From contig JAIQFO010000005.1 in assembly GCA_020073215.1 (NCBI GenBank), forward strand, positions 62,001-126,000: a stretch of DNA of 64,000 nt, given 5' to 3'. The DNA is from Terriglobia bacterium (lineage in GTDB: Bacteria; Acidobacteriota; Terriglobia; Terriglobales; Acidobacteriaceae). The translations under genes and the position numbers were made by a program. Below are positions 17,865-26,542 of the stretch, one piece after another. The notes under the pieces were generated by a model. It worked only from the letters and a program-made list of their open reading frames with translations, was not told the origin of the DNA and made no database searches. Position 1 is the first letter of the stretch. Every line of letters begins with the position of its first letter.

Positions 17865-19943
17865 TCCCTTGATTTGTTGGTCTACCAATTCCGCCAAATC
17901 GATGGCCTCCATCTTTCCTTCGAAACCTGCGACCTTGATCGCGTCTTCTATATTCACCATGCAGAACGGACAGGCGGTCACGATCACATTGGCCCCGGCT
18001 TCGGCCGCCATCTGGACTCGCTTCACGCCCATCCGTTGATCCTCTTTCGGCTCGTAGAACAGCATCAGTCCCCCGCCGCCGCAGCAAAACGAACGGTCGC
18101 GAGACCGCGTCATTTCGACTCTTTTCAAGCCGGGAATCGCGTCCAGCACATCTCGAGGGTCGTCGTAGATCTGGTTATGCCGGCCTAAGTAGCAGGGGTC
18201 GTGATAGGTATACACAGCGTTCTTGCTTTCTACGGGATTGAACCTGATTGTGCCGGCTTTCACTTCTCTGGCGATGACCTGGCTGATGTGCTCCACCGGC
18301 GGCACATCCTGGTAGTCGTGTTTCAGCGCATTGTAGGCATGCGGGTCAGCCGTAACGATTCGCCGAACTCCAGAGGTTTTGATGGCCTCCACGTTGTGGT
18401 CCCGCAAGGCCATGAAAAGCGTCTCTTCGCCGAACCGCCGGACTTCGTGGCCGCTATCTTTTTCGGCCGCGCCCAGGATTCCGAAATTCTCTCCGACGTG
18501 ATTGAGGATCTTCGCGGTTGCCCGGCCGATCGACTGCATGCGATCGTCATAGGACGTAATGCTGTCGACGAAATACAAAGTCCGGGCACCGTTGGTCTTA
18601 CCGAGCGTTTTGACCGGGCACACTTGCTGGAATTCTTTGGTGTTGGCCCAGTCGGCCTTTTTCTTTTCCAGCTTGCCGTAGGGATTGCCGCGGCTCTCCA
18701 GCGCTTTCAGCGGCTTTTGCAGGGACTGGGGCACATTCCCTTCATCGACCATGCCCCGCCGCAAGTCGACGATCTTGTCGATGTATTCGACCAGCAACGG
18801 GCACTCTTCTTCGCAAGCGCCGCAGGTGGTACAGGACCAGATTTCGTCCTCGGAATAAATGCTGCCGGAATCGTTGTTGCCGATGAGTGCAGTGCCATTC
18901 TTCGCCCGTCCAAGTACCGGATAATGCTGGAAGCCGTAATCTCGCGCCTTGATGCCGATGAAACGTGGTGACAAGGGCCTGCCCACCGCGTTGGCCGGGC
19001 AATTGTCGGAACATCGCCCGCAGTCGGCGCAGGAATAGAAATCGAGCATGTGCTTCCAGGTGAAGTCTTCGAACGTCTTGACTCCGAAGGATTTCACCTG
19101 GTCGAGATGCTCGTCTGGGACACCCCATCGCACCGGCTTCAGAATTTCCCGATCCAACTTTGCGAAGTAAATGTTGAAGAGGGAGGTCTCGACATGGAAC
19201 TGGATTCCAAAAGGCCGATAGCAGAGCAAAAAGTAGAAGGTCAGTTCATGGACAAGGTAAGCGCCGAAGTAGACCTTCCCGAGAGTGGGCAAGGACGTTG
19301 AGACGAGAATCTTCTGCAGTATCCACGGGAGCGAAAACGCGGCTAGGGTCTCAACCGATTGCCCTGAATGGGACTGGGCAGCGGCTCTAACGGCGGCAAA
19401 GAGGCTGTCGGCAACCATCAGGATCGCGATGAGCGACAGAAGAAAGATGGCGTCGGCAGTGTGAGCCTTGCCGTACCTTGCCGGGACAGCATAGCGCGCC
19501 GGTTTGAAGACCAGGCGGCGGACCACGGCAATCACCATGCAGAGGAAAACAATGGTAGCGGCGTAATCGGTGATGATGTCGTAGATAGAGCCGGCTCTTC
19601 CTGACAGGCCGGGCATGACGAAGTTTTCGGAGACACCGACAATCAGAACCGAGAAGGCGCGAATTGCCAGGACCAGGAAGCCCGCAAAAATGAAGATATG
19701 AAGGGCTCCTGCAGTCCGGTAGCGCGGATGCTTCCACTGTCCCAACCAGTACTTCCCAACCCTTCCGAGTCGCACCCAGGGATGGTCAAAACGAAAATCG
19801 CGTTGGCCGCAAACGAGCGGGACCAGACGCCTTGCCACGATGTAAGCAAAGCAGGCGATGCCCAGAATATGAATGAGTAAGAAGAGGTCTCGGCTGGCGA
19901 TCAACTGAGACGTTACTTGCGTTACTGGCCCGATGACTACCAC
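17853..19943 (-). CDS. Membrane-bound ETF:menaquinone oxidoreductase, DUF224/HdrD-like, 696 aa
   Basis: Integral membrane iron-sulfur protein expected to link ETF to the quinone pool. The N-terminal half (about 15-260) is a cytochrome b/NarI-like bundle with several hydrophobic helices and His residues. Two 4Fe-4S motifs follow: CADCGRCSDNCP near 304 and CTTCGACEEECP near 373. C-terminal CCG domains (DPCYLGRHN; FCCGGGG near 621; CPFCMVN) complete the heterodisulfide-reductase-D fold. This layout beside etfAB is that of the EMO family (ETF:methylmenaquinone oxidoreductase), known from fatty-acid-oxidising anaerobes. The best start is GTG at 19943, directly ahead of the hydrophobic N-terminus. 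The stop codon comes from an inserted palindrome. Confidence 0.9.
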   Translation of the reverse strand: MVVIGPVTQVTSQLIASRDLFLLIHILGIACFAYIVARRLVPLVCGQRDFRFDHPWVRLGRVGKYWLGQWKHPRYRTAGALHIFIFAGFLVLAIRAFSVLIVGVSENFVMPGLSGRAGSIYDIITDYAATIVFLCMVIAVVRRLVFKPARYAVPARYGKAHTADAIFLLSLIAILMVADSLFAAVRAAAQSHSGQSVETLAAFSLPWILQKILVSTSLPTLGKVYFGAYLVHELTFYFLLCYRPFGIQFHVETSLFNIYFAKLDREILKPVRWGVPDEHLDQVKSFGVKTFEDFTWKHMLDFYSCADCGRCSDNCPANAVGRPLSPRFIGIKARDYGFQHYPVLGRAKNGTALIGNNDSGSIYSEDEIWSCTTCGACEEECPLLVEYIDKIVDLRRGMVDEGNVPQSLQKPLKALESRGNPYGKLEKKKADWANTKEFQQVCPVKTLGKTNGARTLYFVDSITSYDDRMQSIGRATAKILNHVGENFGILGAAEKDSGHEVRRFGEETLFMALRDHNVEAIKTSGVRRIVTADPHAYNALKHDYQDVPPVEHISQVIAREVKAGTIRFNPVESKNAVYTYHDPCYLGRHNQIYDDPRDVLDAIPGLKRVEMTRSRDRSFCCGGGGLMLFYEPKEDQRMGVKRVQMAAEAGANVIVTACPFCMVNIEDAIKVAGFEGKMEAIDLAELVDQQIKGGQR

Positions 19944-19972
19944 AGGGCTCTACTCTCTCGCCTTGACGATTC

Positions 19973-21613
19973 CTAGGCGATCATTGGGGTTAAGACTTTC
20001 TCCTCCATAACTGGGGGCTTGGGTGGAATTGCGGGCTCGACAGCAGGGGCAGGCGGAACTGGAACGGACGTGTTAACCGGCACCGTCTCTGGGGCTGGCG
20101 GTGTTGCTGCGACCTTTGCCTTCGCTCGCACTCTTTTCTTTTTTCTCTTCTCTTCCTTTTTCTCTTCGTTCTTTCGTAATGAAGTAACTCCCGCAGCGTC
20201 TCGCAGTTCCGTGAAGCTCAACTGCAGAAGCGTTTCCAGACGCCGAAGGTCCGGCGCGGCGTGCACATCTCCGCTGAATCCGAAATAGGCTGTGCCGTTG
20301 TAGGTCAGAATGGCGCAGTTGAGCGACATCTCGCCGCCGATCGGTACGTACGGATAACAATGCAAAATCTTGTGGCCGAGCAGATAGAGCGGATACTGCG
20401 GTCCCGGCACATTGGTGCAGACCATATTGAAAGGCGTGAAGGGCAACCTGCTCAGGATGTGGCCGCCTAGCGCTTGCGCGGAAGTTGGGAACATGCCGAT
20501 CAAACCGCCGGCTAAGCTCACCAATTCCGCGGCATGCGAGCGTTTGAGGAACTCCGTTCGCCGGTGGACGGCTGCCAGCAGTTTTCGCGGGTTGCGAATG
20601 TCCAGCGGAACGGTGACTGGGACGAGAGAGATGCGGTTCCCCAATTCTCCCGGACTGTCGCTGCCGCGCAGGTTGACCGGAACCATCATGCGGAACAGCC
20701 GCCCTTTGACCGGGTCGCCATGCAGTTCGAGGTAGCGGCGGATGGTGGCCGTTACCAGCGCGAGAACTACGTCATTCACGCTTGTGCCGCAGCTGTTCTT
20801 GATCGCCTTGATTTCCACCAGCGGCATTTCGGCCCAAGCGAATTTCTGCGGGCCGCGGTAGAAGACGTTGAACCGCAACCGCTCTGTCGATGCACTGAGT
20901 TCCGGGAGTAAGCCGGCGAACTCGTCGGTCGCCAGGCTGCCGCCATTTGTGGCCAAGCGCTCGGCCATACTCGATACATCCGCCATTGCGTCGAGAATTC
21001 GCTTCACGAATTCGGAGTAGGTATCAACGCAGCCGTTGGTTAACGAGGTCAATACGTCACGTGGCGGCGGAACTTGCAGCCGAACTTTTCGCCGGGGCAG
21101 GCGCGGCGCCACCGGGCTCGCATCCATGAGCACGTTCATGAGTCCTACCCCGGCGATGCCATCGGCGAGGCAGTGGTGCAGGCGGAAGATGAGCGCGCTG
21201 CGATTGTTTTTCAGCCCGTGCACCAGGGTCATGTCCCAGAGTGGATGTCGCCGGTCCATAACCGTGCTCAGAATTTTTCCCGCTAAGGTCTTCAATTCTG
21301 TGTCAGTACCGTGCTTGAGAGTCACCTCGTGCACGTGGCGCAGGATGTCGAAGGTTGGGTCATATTCCCAGCTGGGCAGCCCAAGATTAAGCGGCGGAGG
21401 CGTCACTCGCTTGAGGTAGCGGGGGATCAGCGGCAGCTTCGATTCGACGAACTGAATACAAGCCTTGAATGGAGTCTCGCCTTCAAACACGCAGACGCAG
21501 GCGACGTTGAGCGGCATGCCCTCGCGTTCGAGATGGAGGAAAACAGTGTCTCCCCAGGAAAGGCGATCGCTTCGTTTCTTATACTCCTCGCCGCTCTGCG
21601 CATGGCTCGACAT
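19973..21613 (-). CDS. Wax ester synthase/acyl-CoA:diacylglycerol acyltransferase (WS/DGAT)
   Basis: Esterifies fatty alcohols or diacylglycerol with acyl-CoA to form wax esters or triacylglycerol. The catalytic HHxxxDG motif is present as HHCLADG near 141-147, preceded by the typical N-terminus (LSWGDTVFLHLEREG) and followed by the conserved GSDSPGELGNRIS and MVCTNVPGP segments. Residues from about 480 form an unusual tail, first Lys/Glu-rich (KKEEKRKKKRVRAKAK) then Pro/Val/Ala-rich, which could act as a membrane- or granule-binding extension. ATG with GGAGAG upstream. Its placement with an aldehyde/alcohol dehydrogenase and a phasin-like gene supports a neutral-lipid role. Confidence 0.93.
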   Translation of the reverse strand: MSSHAQSGEEYKKRSDRLSWGDTVFLHLEREGMPLNVACVCVFEGETPFKACIQFVESKLPLIPRYLKRVTPPPLNLGLPSWEYDPTFDILRHVHEVTLKHGTDTELKTLAGKILSTVMDRRHPLWDMTLVHGLKNNRSALIFRLHHCLADGIAGVGLMNVLMDASPVAPRLPRRKVRLQVPPPRDVLTSLTNGCVDTYSEFVKRILDAMADVSSMAERLATNGGSLATDEFAGLLPELSASTERLRFNVFYRGPQKFAWAEMPLVEIKAIKNSCGTSVNDVVLALVTATIRRYLELHGDPVKGRLFRMMVPVNLRGSDSPGELGNRISLVPVTVPLDIRNPRKLLAAVHRRTEFLKRSHAAELVSLAGGLIGMFPTSAQALGGHILSRLPFTPFNMVCTNVPGPQYPLYLLGHKILHCYPYVPIGGEMSLNCAILTYNGTAYFGFSGDVHAAPDLRRLETLLQLSFTELRDAAGVTSLRKNEEKKEEKRKKKRVRAKAKVAATPPAPETVPVNTSVPVPPAPAVEPAIPPKPPVMEEKVLTPMIA

Positions 21614-21654
21614 GGCAGCTACTCTCCTATTCGGTGGTCAAGATACCGCACATC

Positions 21655-21930
21655 TCAGTTCACGAAAGAAAATCGTGACGCCAGGTTCACCAGCTTGAGC
21701 ACTTTGTAGACGCGGACGTCGACGCCGCGCAATGCGAGCTTTACGCCCTTGGCGCCCGCCATGTCTGCGAACTCTTCCATGGCTCTGAGCGCGCTTGGGT
21801 CGATCCGGCGCACGGATGAAAAATCCAAAGCTACTTCGCCCTCGACGCTGTCCAGTCTTTCTTTGGCTTCCTGCAATGCCTGGACAATGCGCTCTTCGTC
21901 AACCTTGAGCCACACGGCGATCACGGCCAT
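21655..21930 (-). CDS. STAS-domain protein (anti-sigma-factor-antagonist-like)
   Basis: About 91 residues with a single STAS fold: beta strand (VIAVWL), helix (IVQALQEAKERL), EVALDFSSVRRIDPSALRAMEEFADMA (the loop where SpoIIAA-type proteins carry a phosphorylated Ser) and GVKLALRGVDVRVYKVLKL. Serines are present in SSVRRIDPSAL, so phosphorylation is possible. No partner kinase or anti-sigma factor is seen nearby. A start 12 bp upstream (GTG at 21942) is also possible. It lies tight between adhE and the WS/DGAT gene, so a local regulatory or lipid-binding role is more likely than a sigma cascade, but this is inference. Confidence 0.8.
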   Translation of the reverse strand: MAVIAVWLKVDEERIVQALQEAKERLDSVEGEVALDFSSVRRIDPSALRAMEEFADMAGAKGVKLALRGVDVRVYKVLKLVNLASRFSFVN

Positions 21931-21948
21931 AACCACCACCACTACTTG

Positions 21949-24630
21949 TTATGCGGTTTGTTGCTGAGACGTCTTTGGCTGAAATACTTCGACCACCCCT
22001 GCTGGACCTCGCCCCTGATAAGCCTTCCAAAGCAGGTCGGCCAATTCGCTCATCAGTGGCATACGAGGGTTCGACCGCCAGGACGGATCGTCAAAAGCAA
22101 GCTTGGTCAGTTCCGGGATCGCCCGCTCGAATTCTTCCTTCGAGATTCCCAGTTCGGCGATCGAACGCGGAAATCCCAGTTGATCGAGCAACTGTTCGGT
22201 CGCGGTCACCAGGTTCTTTACCTTCTCGGCAACGGTGTGGCCGCCTAGACCCAACAAATCTGCGATCGTTGCGTATTTCTTGTGGGCGACATAGCCCTTC
22301 TGATACGGCGAGGGCAAGAACTTCATGGGCACGGAGGCGTTATAGGCGATCACGTGCGGCAACATGAGCGCGTTTGCCCGTCCGTGCGCCACGTGGAAGT
22401 GTGCTCCGAAAGCATGCGCCAGCGCATGACTCACGCCCACCGACGCGTTCGCAAATGCCATCGCTGCAATGCAGGCGGCGCTGTGCATCATGGAGCGCGC
22501 CTCTTCATCGCCGGGATGCTCATACGCGATGGGCAGGTACTTGAACGCCATCCGAATCGCCTGCATGGCGTTGCAGTCGGTATAGGCCGAAGCGTAACTG
22601 GAAACGGCAGCTTCCAGCGCATGGGTCAGGCAATCGATGCCGGTATCGGCGGTAAGGCCTTTCGGCATGGAGATCACGAATTGCGGATCGACAATCGCCA
22701 CATCCGGGGTCAGCGAGTAGTCGGCCAGGGTTACCTTGCGGCCGCGTTCCTGGTCCGTCAGGACGGCAAAGGGAGTGACTTCGCTCCCCGTTCCACTGGT
22801 GGTGGAGATGGCAATCAGCCGTGCCCGGTTAGTCTTCTCCGTCGGGTACTCGACCACGCGCTTACGCAGATCGAGGAAAGGCGCGGCCAGTTCTTCCAGG
22901 TCCGCATCCGGCGACTCGTACTTGAGCTTCATGATCTTGGCCGCATCGATCACCGACCCGCCACCGAGCGCGATGATCTGGTCCGCTTTGTAGAAATTGA
23001 GCGCCTCCACGCCTTGCATGACCACCTTGACCTCGGGCTCGGCGTCTGGAATCACCGAGACGTGGACGTGGGTTCCCTCCGGCAGGTAGCGCCGGACAAT
23101 ATCCACGTGTCCGAACTTCTCCAAGGCCGGGTTAGTAATAATGATGGTCGACTGCGACGGGAACTGGTGCACATTCTCGACCGCATTCATGTTGAAATAA
23201 ATCCGGTTGGGAACTCGGAACCACATATGGGCTTGTGTCCTCCGAGCCACACGCTTGATGTTGAGGTAGTGATAGATATTGACGTTATCGGTGGTGCTGT
23301 TGCCGCCACCGGTGCCGCACCCGAAGGAGAAGGTAGGTGCGAGATCGTTATAAATACCGCCCACAGCTCCGACTGAGCCGGGCGAGTTTACGAGGATGCG
23401 CCCCGCGTTCATCACTTCGCTGAACTTGTGGATGACGGCATCGTTGCGCGAGAAAATGACCGCTGTATGTCCCAGCCCCCCGGCATGATTCACATCGACG
23501 CACACCTTGAGCGCCTCATCGACCGATTTCGCCCGATAGACCGCGAGCACCGGGAACAGTTTTTCCGCCGACAAGGGATGTTCGCGCCCTACGCCTTGAA
23601 TTGGCGCAATCAGGAGTTTGGTGCCCGGCTTTACCGATAGACCAGCAAAACGGGCGATGTCGGCAGCCCTCTGCCCGACCGCCCTCGGTTGCATCAACCC
23701 AGTCTTAGGATCGATGACCGTGCGCGCCAGCCGTACCCCTTCTTTCTCGGTGCAGATGTGGGCGCCCAGTTCCGCGAATTTCTGCAGCACGAGGTCATAG
23801 ATTTCATCGTCGATCACTGCCGTTTGCTCGGAGGCGCAGATGGTTCCGTTGTCAAACGTCTTGGAGAGGATGATGTCGGTCACGGCCGTGGTCAGGTCGG
23901 CTGTTTTTTCCAGGTACACCGGAGTGTTGCCTGGCCCTACGCCTAAGGCTGGTTTGCCGGAGCCATAGGCGGCTTTAACCGCGCCCGGTCCGCCGGTGGC
24001 GTCGATCAGGCCCACGTCTTTGTGCCGCATCAGATAGGCGTTGTCTTGCAGGGTGTGCGATTCGAGACAGGCAAAAACTCCTTCTGGCGCGCCGTGTTTC
24101 AGCGCCGTCTCATACATGATCTTCACGGCCTCGGAGCAGCAACGCCAGGCGTTGGGATGGGGGCTGAAAATGACCGCGTTGCGCGTCTTGATGGCCATGA
24201 TGCATTTGAAAAGCACCGTGGATGTGGGATTAGTAATCGGCGTGATCGAGAAGATGACCCCGATCGGTTCCGCCACCTCTACCAGGTCGCGCTCCGGAAA
24301 CTCGCGAATGATGCCAACCGTTCTTTTATCTCTGATGTAGTTGTAGACGAACTCGGTAGCCACCATGTTCTTGATGACTTTGTCTTCCATGACTCCGAGC
24401 TTGGTTTCTTCAACCGCCAGGCGGGCGAGAGGTTGAGCGTGATCCAAGCCAGCCAGGACCATCGGCTTGACGATGCGATCAACGTCCTCTTGGGTGAATT
24501 GGGTAAAGACGGCGGCAGCGGCTCTGGCTTGACTGACTAGTCTCTCGAGATAGACAATTCGCTCTTCACTGAGGCGCTCAGTGACAATGGGAAACTGGAC
24601 CCGCTCTTCCACTACTTCACGCGTAGCCAT
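21949..24630 (-). CDS. adhE: Bifunctional CoA-acylating aldehyde dehydrogenase/iron-dependent alcohol dehydrogenase (AdhE)
   Basis: Reduces acyl-CoA to aldehyde, then to alcohol, with NADH. The N-terminal aldehyde dehydrogenase half (1 to about 440) carries the catalytic Cys in GTICASEQ near 264 and the GPGNTPVY cofactor segment. The C-terminal iron alcohol dehydrogenase half (from about 460) has the GGGSVIDAAK nucleotide loop, TTSGTGSEVTPFAV, and metal-ligand histidines in HALAHAFGAHFHVAHG near 737. Length 893, normal for AdhE. In the classic enzyme the substrate is acetyl-CoA (ethanol fermentation). Here the context with WS/DGAT suggests fatty acyl-CoA to fatty alcohol, which is inference. 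GGAGGG precedes the ATG. Confidence 0.95.
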   Translation of the reverse strand: MATREVVEERVQFPIVTERLSEERIVYLERLVSQARAAAAVFTQFTQEDVDRIVKPMVLAGLDHAQPLARLAVEETKLGVMEDKVIKNMVATEFVYNYIRDKRTVGIIREFPERDLVEVAEPIGVIFSITPITNPTSTVLFKCIMAIKTRNAVIFSPHPNAWRCCSEAVKIMYETALKHGAPEGVFACLESHTLQDNAYLMRHKDVGLIDATGGPGAVKAAYGSGKPALGVGPGNTPVYLEKTADLTTAVTDIILSKTFDNGTICASEQTAVIDDEIYDLVLQKFAELGAHICTEKEGVRLARTVIDPKTGLMQPRAVGQRAADIARFAGLSVKPGTKLLIAPIQGVGREHPLSAEKLFPVLAVYRAKSVDEALKVCVDVNHAGGLGHTAVIFSRNDAVIHKFSEVMNAGRILVNSPGSVGAVGGIYNDLAPTFSFGCGTGGGNSTTDNVNIYHYLNIKRVARRTQAHMWFRVPNRIYFNMNAVENVHQFPSQSTIIITNPALEKFGHVDIVRRYLPEGTHVHVSVIPDAEPEVKVVMQGVEALNFYKADQIIALGGGSVIDAAKIMKLKYESPDADLEELAAPFLDLRKRVVEYPTEKTNRARLIAISTTSGTGSEVTPFAVLTDQERGRKVTLADYSLTPDVAIVDPQFVISMPKGLTADTGIDCLTHALEAAVSSYASAYTDCNAMQAIRMAFKYLPIAYEHPGDEEARSMMHSAACIAAMAFANASVGVSHALAHAFGAHFHVAHGRANALMLPHVIAYNASVPMKFLPSPYQKGYVAHKKYATIADLLGLGGHTVAEKVKNLVTATEQLLDQLGFPRSIAELGISKEEFERAIPELTKLAFDDPSWRSNPRMPLMSELADLLWKAYQGRGPAGVVEVFQPKTSQQQTA

Positions 24631-24749
24631 TACTGCCCTCCAACTATCAGTCGGAGTCCTTGCCTGCGGGCAGCACGTTTACTCGGATGTTCCCAGCTCT
24701 CGTGGCCATGACCATGGTCGCCCGGTCACTGGTGAAACCTCGCTAGTTT

Positions 24750-25136
24750 CTATGCGTAGTCGATGGGATGCTTGGCCAGCCAGTGCTCATCGCGTACTTT
24801 GCCAATGTTCCTCAAGGCGTTCTCCGCGACGCTCGCAGTTAGATGGCGGTTTTCCCAAATGAAACCTGCGCCCAGACAGACTGCCCCGCCCAGCAAACCG
24901 AACTTTAGGACTCGTGTAATGGATTTCTGCCGATACCCGGGATAACTGCCCAGCACACCAATGCACACACCAAAAGCGGCGGGCATCCATGCGCTTCGAA
25001 CTGATTCGCTGAGAAAGGGTGTAAGAGATTTTCCCTTGAGGAATGCTTCTTGACCAGAACGCGCTCCCTCTATTCCGGAATCCAGGAGCCTGCGGCCGTA
25101 ATCAGCATTTGACTTGGACCACTTGTATAAGTCCAT
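24750..25136 (-). CDS. Small two-helix membrane protein, unknown function
   Basis: 128 residues; not recognised. A charged N-terminal region (MDLYKWSKSNADYGRRLLDSG) is followed by two hydrophobic segments (MPAAFGVCIGVLGSY and VLKFGLLGGAVCLGAGFIW), then a polar tail ending HWLAKHPIDYA. ATG 25136 is chosen because GAGAGGAG lies 5 nt upstream; an earlier in-frame GTG at 25154 lies before that SD. It is the first gene of the long minus-strand string, 119 bp ahead of adhE, so it may anchor or accompany the lipid machinery. Confidence 0.75.
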   Translation of the reverse strand: MDLYKWSKSNADYGRRLLDSGIEGARSGQEAFLKGKSLTPFLSESVRSAWMPAAFGVCIGVLGSYPGYRQKSITRVLKFGLLGGAVCLGAGFIWENRHLTASVAENALRNIGKVRDEHWLAKHPIDYA

Positions 25137-25369
25137 CGGATCTCCTCTCGGCACTCAGATCGGGGATGCCAGACTCATTAAATCCCCAAATGGAGGGTAC
25201 GTCGGTACCGTTGGTCACACTTCGCTGTGAGCGTAAACACTACGTTTGGGTAATGCTGGCGGGATGGAGCGCCTTGCGCGGCTCGGTGCGGAAACGGGTT
25301 TGGGTACCGCGGTACGCCCGCATCTTCAAGCAACCGATCGAGGTCTGCTCGAGAGCGCGGACAGAAACA

Positions 25370-25408
25370 CGCCAACGTGCCCCCTCAACCGACCAGGGCA
25401 CGTTGGCG
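25370..25408 (-). terminator. Strong hairpin downstream of the phasin-like gene, likely terminator
   Basis: Perfect 13-bp stem: CGCCAACGTGCCC at 25370-25382 pairs with GGGCACGTTGGCG at 25396-25408 around a 13-nt loop. On the minus strand it lies about 100 nt after the phasin stop and is followed by TGTTTCTG, a weak U-tract. It would separate phasin transcription from the long operon beginning at 25136. Confidence 0.65.
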
Positions 25409-25509
25409 CAGCGCCTCACGTTGACCGGGACAGGTTCGACCCGTCAGCGCACGGCACAAAACGACAGAGAGCACCCGCCATGTTGGCAGGCATTTTTGTC
25501 GGCAAGCGT

Positions 25510-26430
25510 TTAGGCGACCGCCGCAGCAGCCGCGTGCCGCTTAGGCGTTCGCTTCGTTCGATGTTCAACCTTGTGCGGGCGTTTGTGTTCGCCACCTGGC
25601 TTCACCATGACGTCCATCAACTCCTTCTGGGCGTCGACGTAGCTTTTCACGCCTTCCCGCGTTAGTTCGGCCAGTGGCAAGAAGGGGAAGGGCCGCAAGA
25701 GCTCCAAAGTCTTGCCTGCGGTTTTCACGTTGGCGTTCATCTGCCGCCCGGCTACATCAACCAGTTTCCTTTGGGCATCGATGAACGACTCCGTGGCGTG
25801 GCGTGCCAATTGCGACAACTCAGTCTTCTTGACCTTCTTGGCGCCATTGGTGTGTGGTTTGCTGCCGGTGGCCTTGGCGGTCTCCTCGGCGACAACGTCC
25901 ATGAAGTGCTTCTGGGTTTTGACAAAGTGGTCCATCGACTCGCGGGCCAGTTCCACCAGGTGCTCGGTCTGGTACGGCTTTCCGGTCTTGGCTGCCTCTA
26001 CCCAGGTATGAGTTTGTTTGCCGGCAATCTTCAGGAACTCCTGCTGCATGTCGATGAAAGTCTCGACGCTGCGCCGCAGCAGATCGGTAACCGCTTGCGC
26101 CGCAGGCCAGTCTCCGATCCGCTCCTTTACGCCGGACATCAGGATTTCGTTCTGTTTTTGCCCCAGTTCAAGCAGGATTTTTTGGCCTTCAATGAAGTTC
26201 GACACTCGCTCGGCAGCCGCTTCGCTCAGAATGGCAGTCGGGGAATGATTGGGATCGGACAGTTGTTGCCGCAGAGAGTGCATCAGGCTTGCGTTCTGCC
26301 GCATCGCGAGATCCAGGAGGATCCGTTGCGTGGCAAAGAAACTCTGGACTCCCTGCTGCGCCCAACCGGACAGGAGATTGACAAAAGAGGACTCCCGGGA
26401 ATGAGTTTGGGGATTTGCGGTTGTTGGCAT
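25510..26430 (-). CDS. Phasin-like granule-associated protein with six internal repeats
   Basis: 306 residues, almost all helical, without cysteine. Six copies of an approximate repeat can be aligned: SFFATQRILLDLAMRQN, NFIEGQKILLELGQKQN, TFIDMQQEFLKIAGKQT, HFVKTQKHFMDVVAEET, SFIDAQRKLVDVAGRQM and SYVDAQKELMDVMVK. Consensus: aromatic, hydrophobic, x-x, Gln, Lys/Arg, then Leu/Met. Phasins coat polyhydroxyalkanoate or lipid granules with such amphipathic helices. The C-terminus is Lys/Arg/His-rich. Start ATG 26430 is supported by GGAGGT 7-8 nt upstream; an upstream in-frame ATG would overlap the operator. Divergent from phaR, with a shared regulatory region. Confidence 0.82.
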   Translation of the reverse strand: MPTTANPQTHSRESSFVNLLSGWAQQGVQSFFATQRILLDLAMRQNASLMHSLRQQLSDPNHSPTAILSEAAAERVSNFIEGQKILLELGQKQNEILMSGVKERIGDWPAAQAVTDLLRRSVETFIDMQQEFLKIAGKQTHTWVEAAKTGKPYQTEHLVELARESMDHFVKTQKHFMDVVAEETAKATGSKPHTNGAKKVKKTELSQLARHATESFIDAQRKLVDVAGRQMNANVKTAGKTLELLRPFPFLPLAELTREGVKSYVDAQKELMDVMVKPGGEHKRPHKVEHRTKRTPKRHAAAAAVA

Positions 26431-26446
26431 TTGGTACCTCCACGTT

Positions 26447-26463
26447 ATGCTGCAATGCAGCAT
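26447..26463. promoter_or_regulatory. Predicted PhaR operator between the phasin-like gene and phaR
   Basis: Perfect 8-1-8 palindrome ATGCTGCAATGCAGCAT. Its core CTGC-AAT-GCAG matches the CTGC-N3-GCAG site described for PhaR of Paracoccus denitrificans. It lies directly downstream of the predicted phasin -10 box, over the transcription start, and 17 bp before the phasin ATG: an ideal place for repression that is relieved when PhaR is titrated by nascent granules. Confidence 0.85.
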
Positions 26464-26470
26464 CAACTAA

Positions 26471-26499
26471 AATATACGATTCTTCCGCATTTGTGTCAA
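26471..26499 (-). promoter_or_regulatory. Sigma70-type promoter of the phasin-like gene
   Basis: On the minus strand, TTGACA (26499-26494), a 17-bp spacer and TATATT (26476-26471): near-consensus -35 and -10 boxes in an AT-rich stretch. The predicted transcription start falls at about 26464, at the edge of the palindromic operator. Confidence 0.8.
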
Positions 26500-26542
26500 T
26501 ATATATTTATCTTGTGTGCGTAGCAGCACAGGCAGGACCCGA

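Noticed and set aside
22282..23376. 364-codon plus-strand frame
   Set aside because: Antisense to adhE, whose protein is unambiguous.
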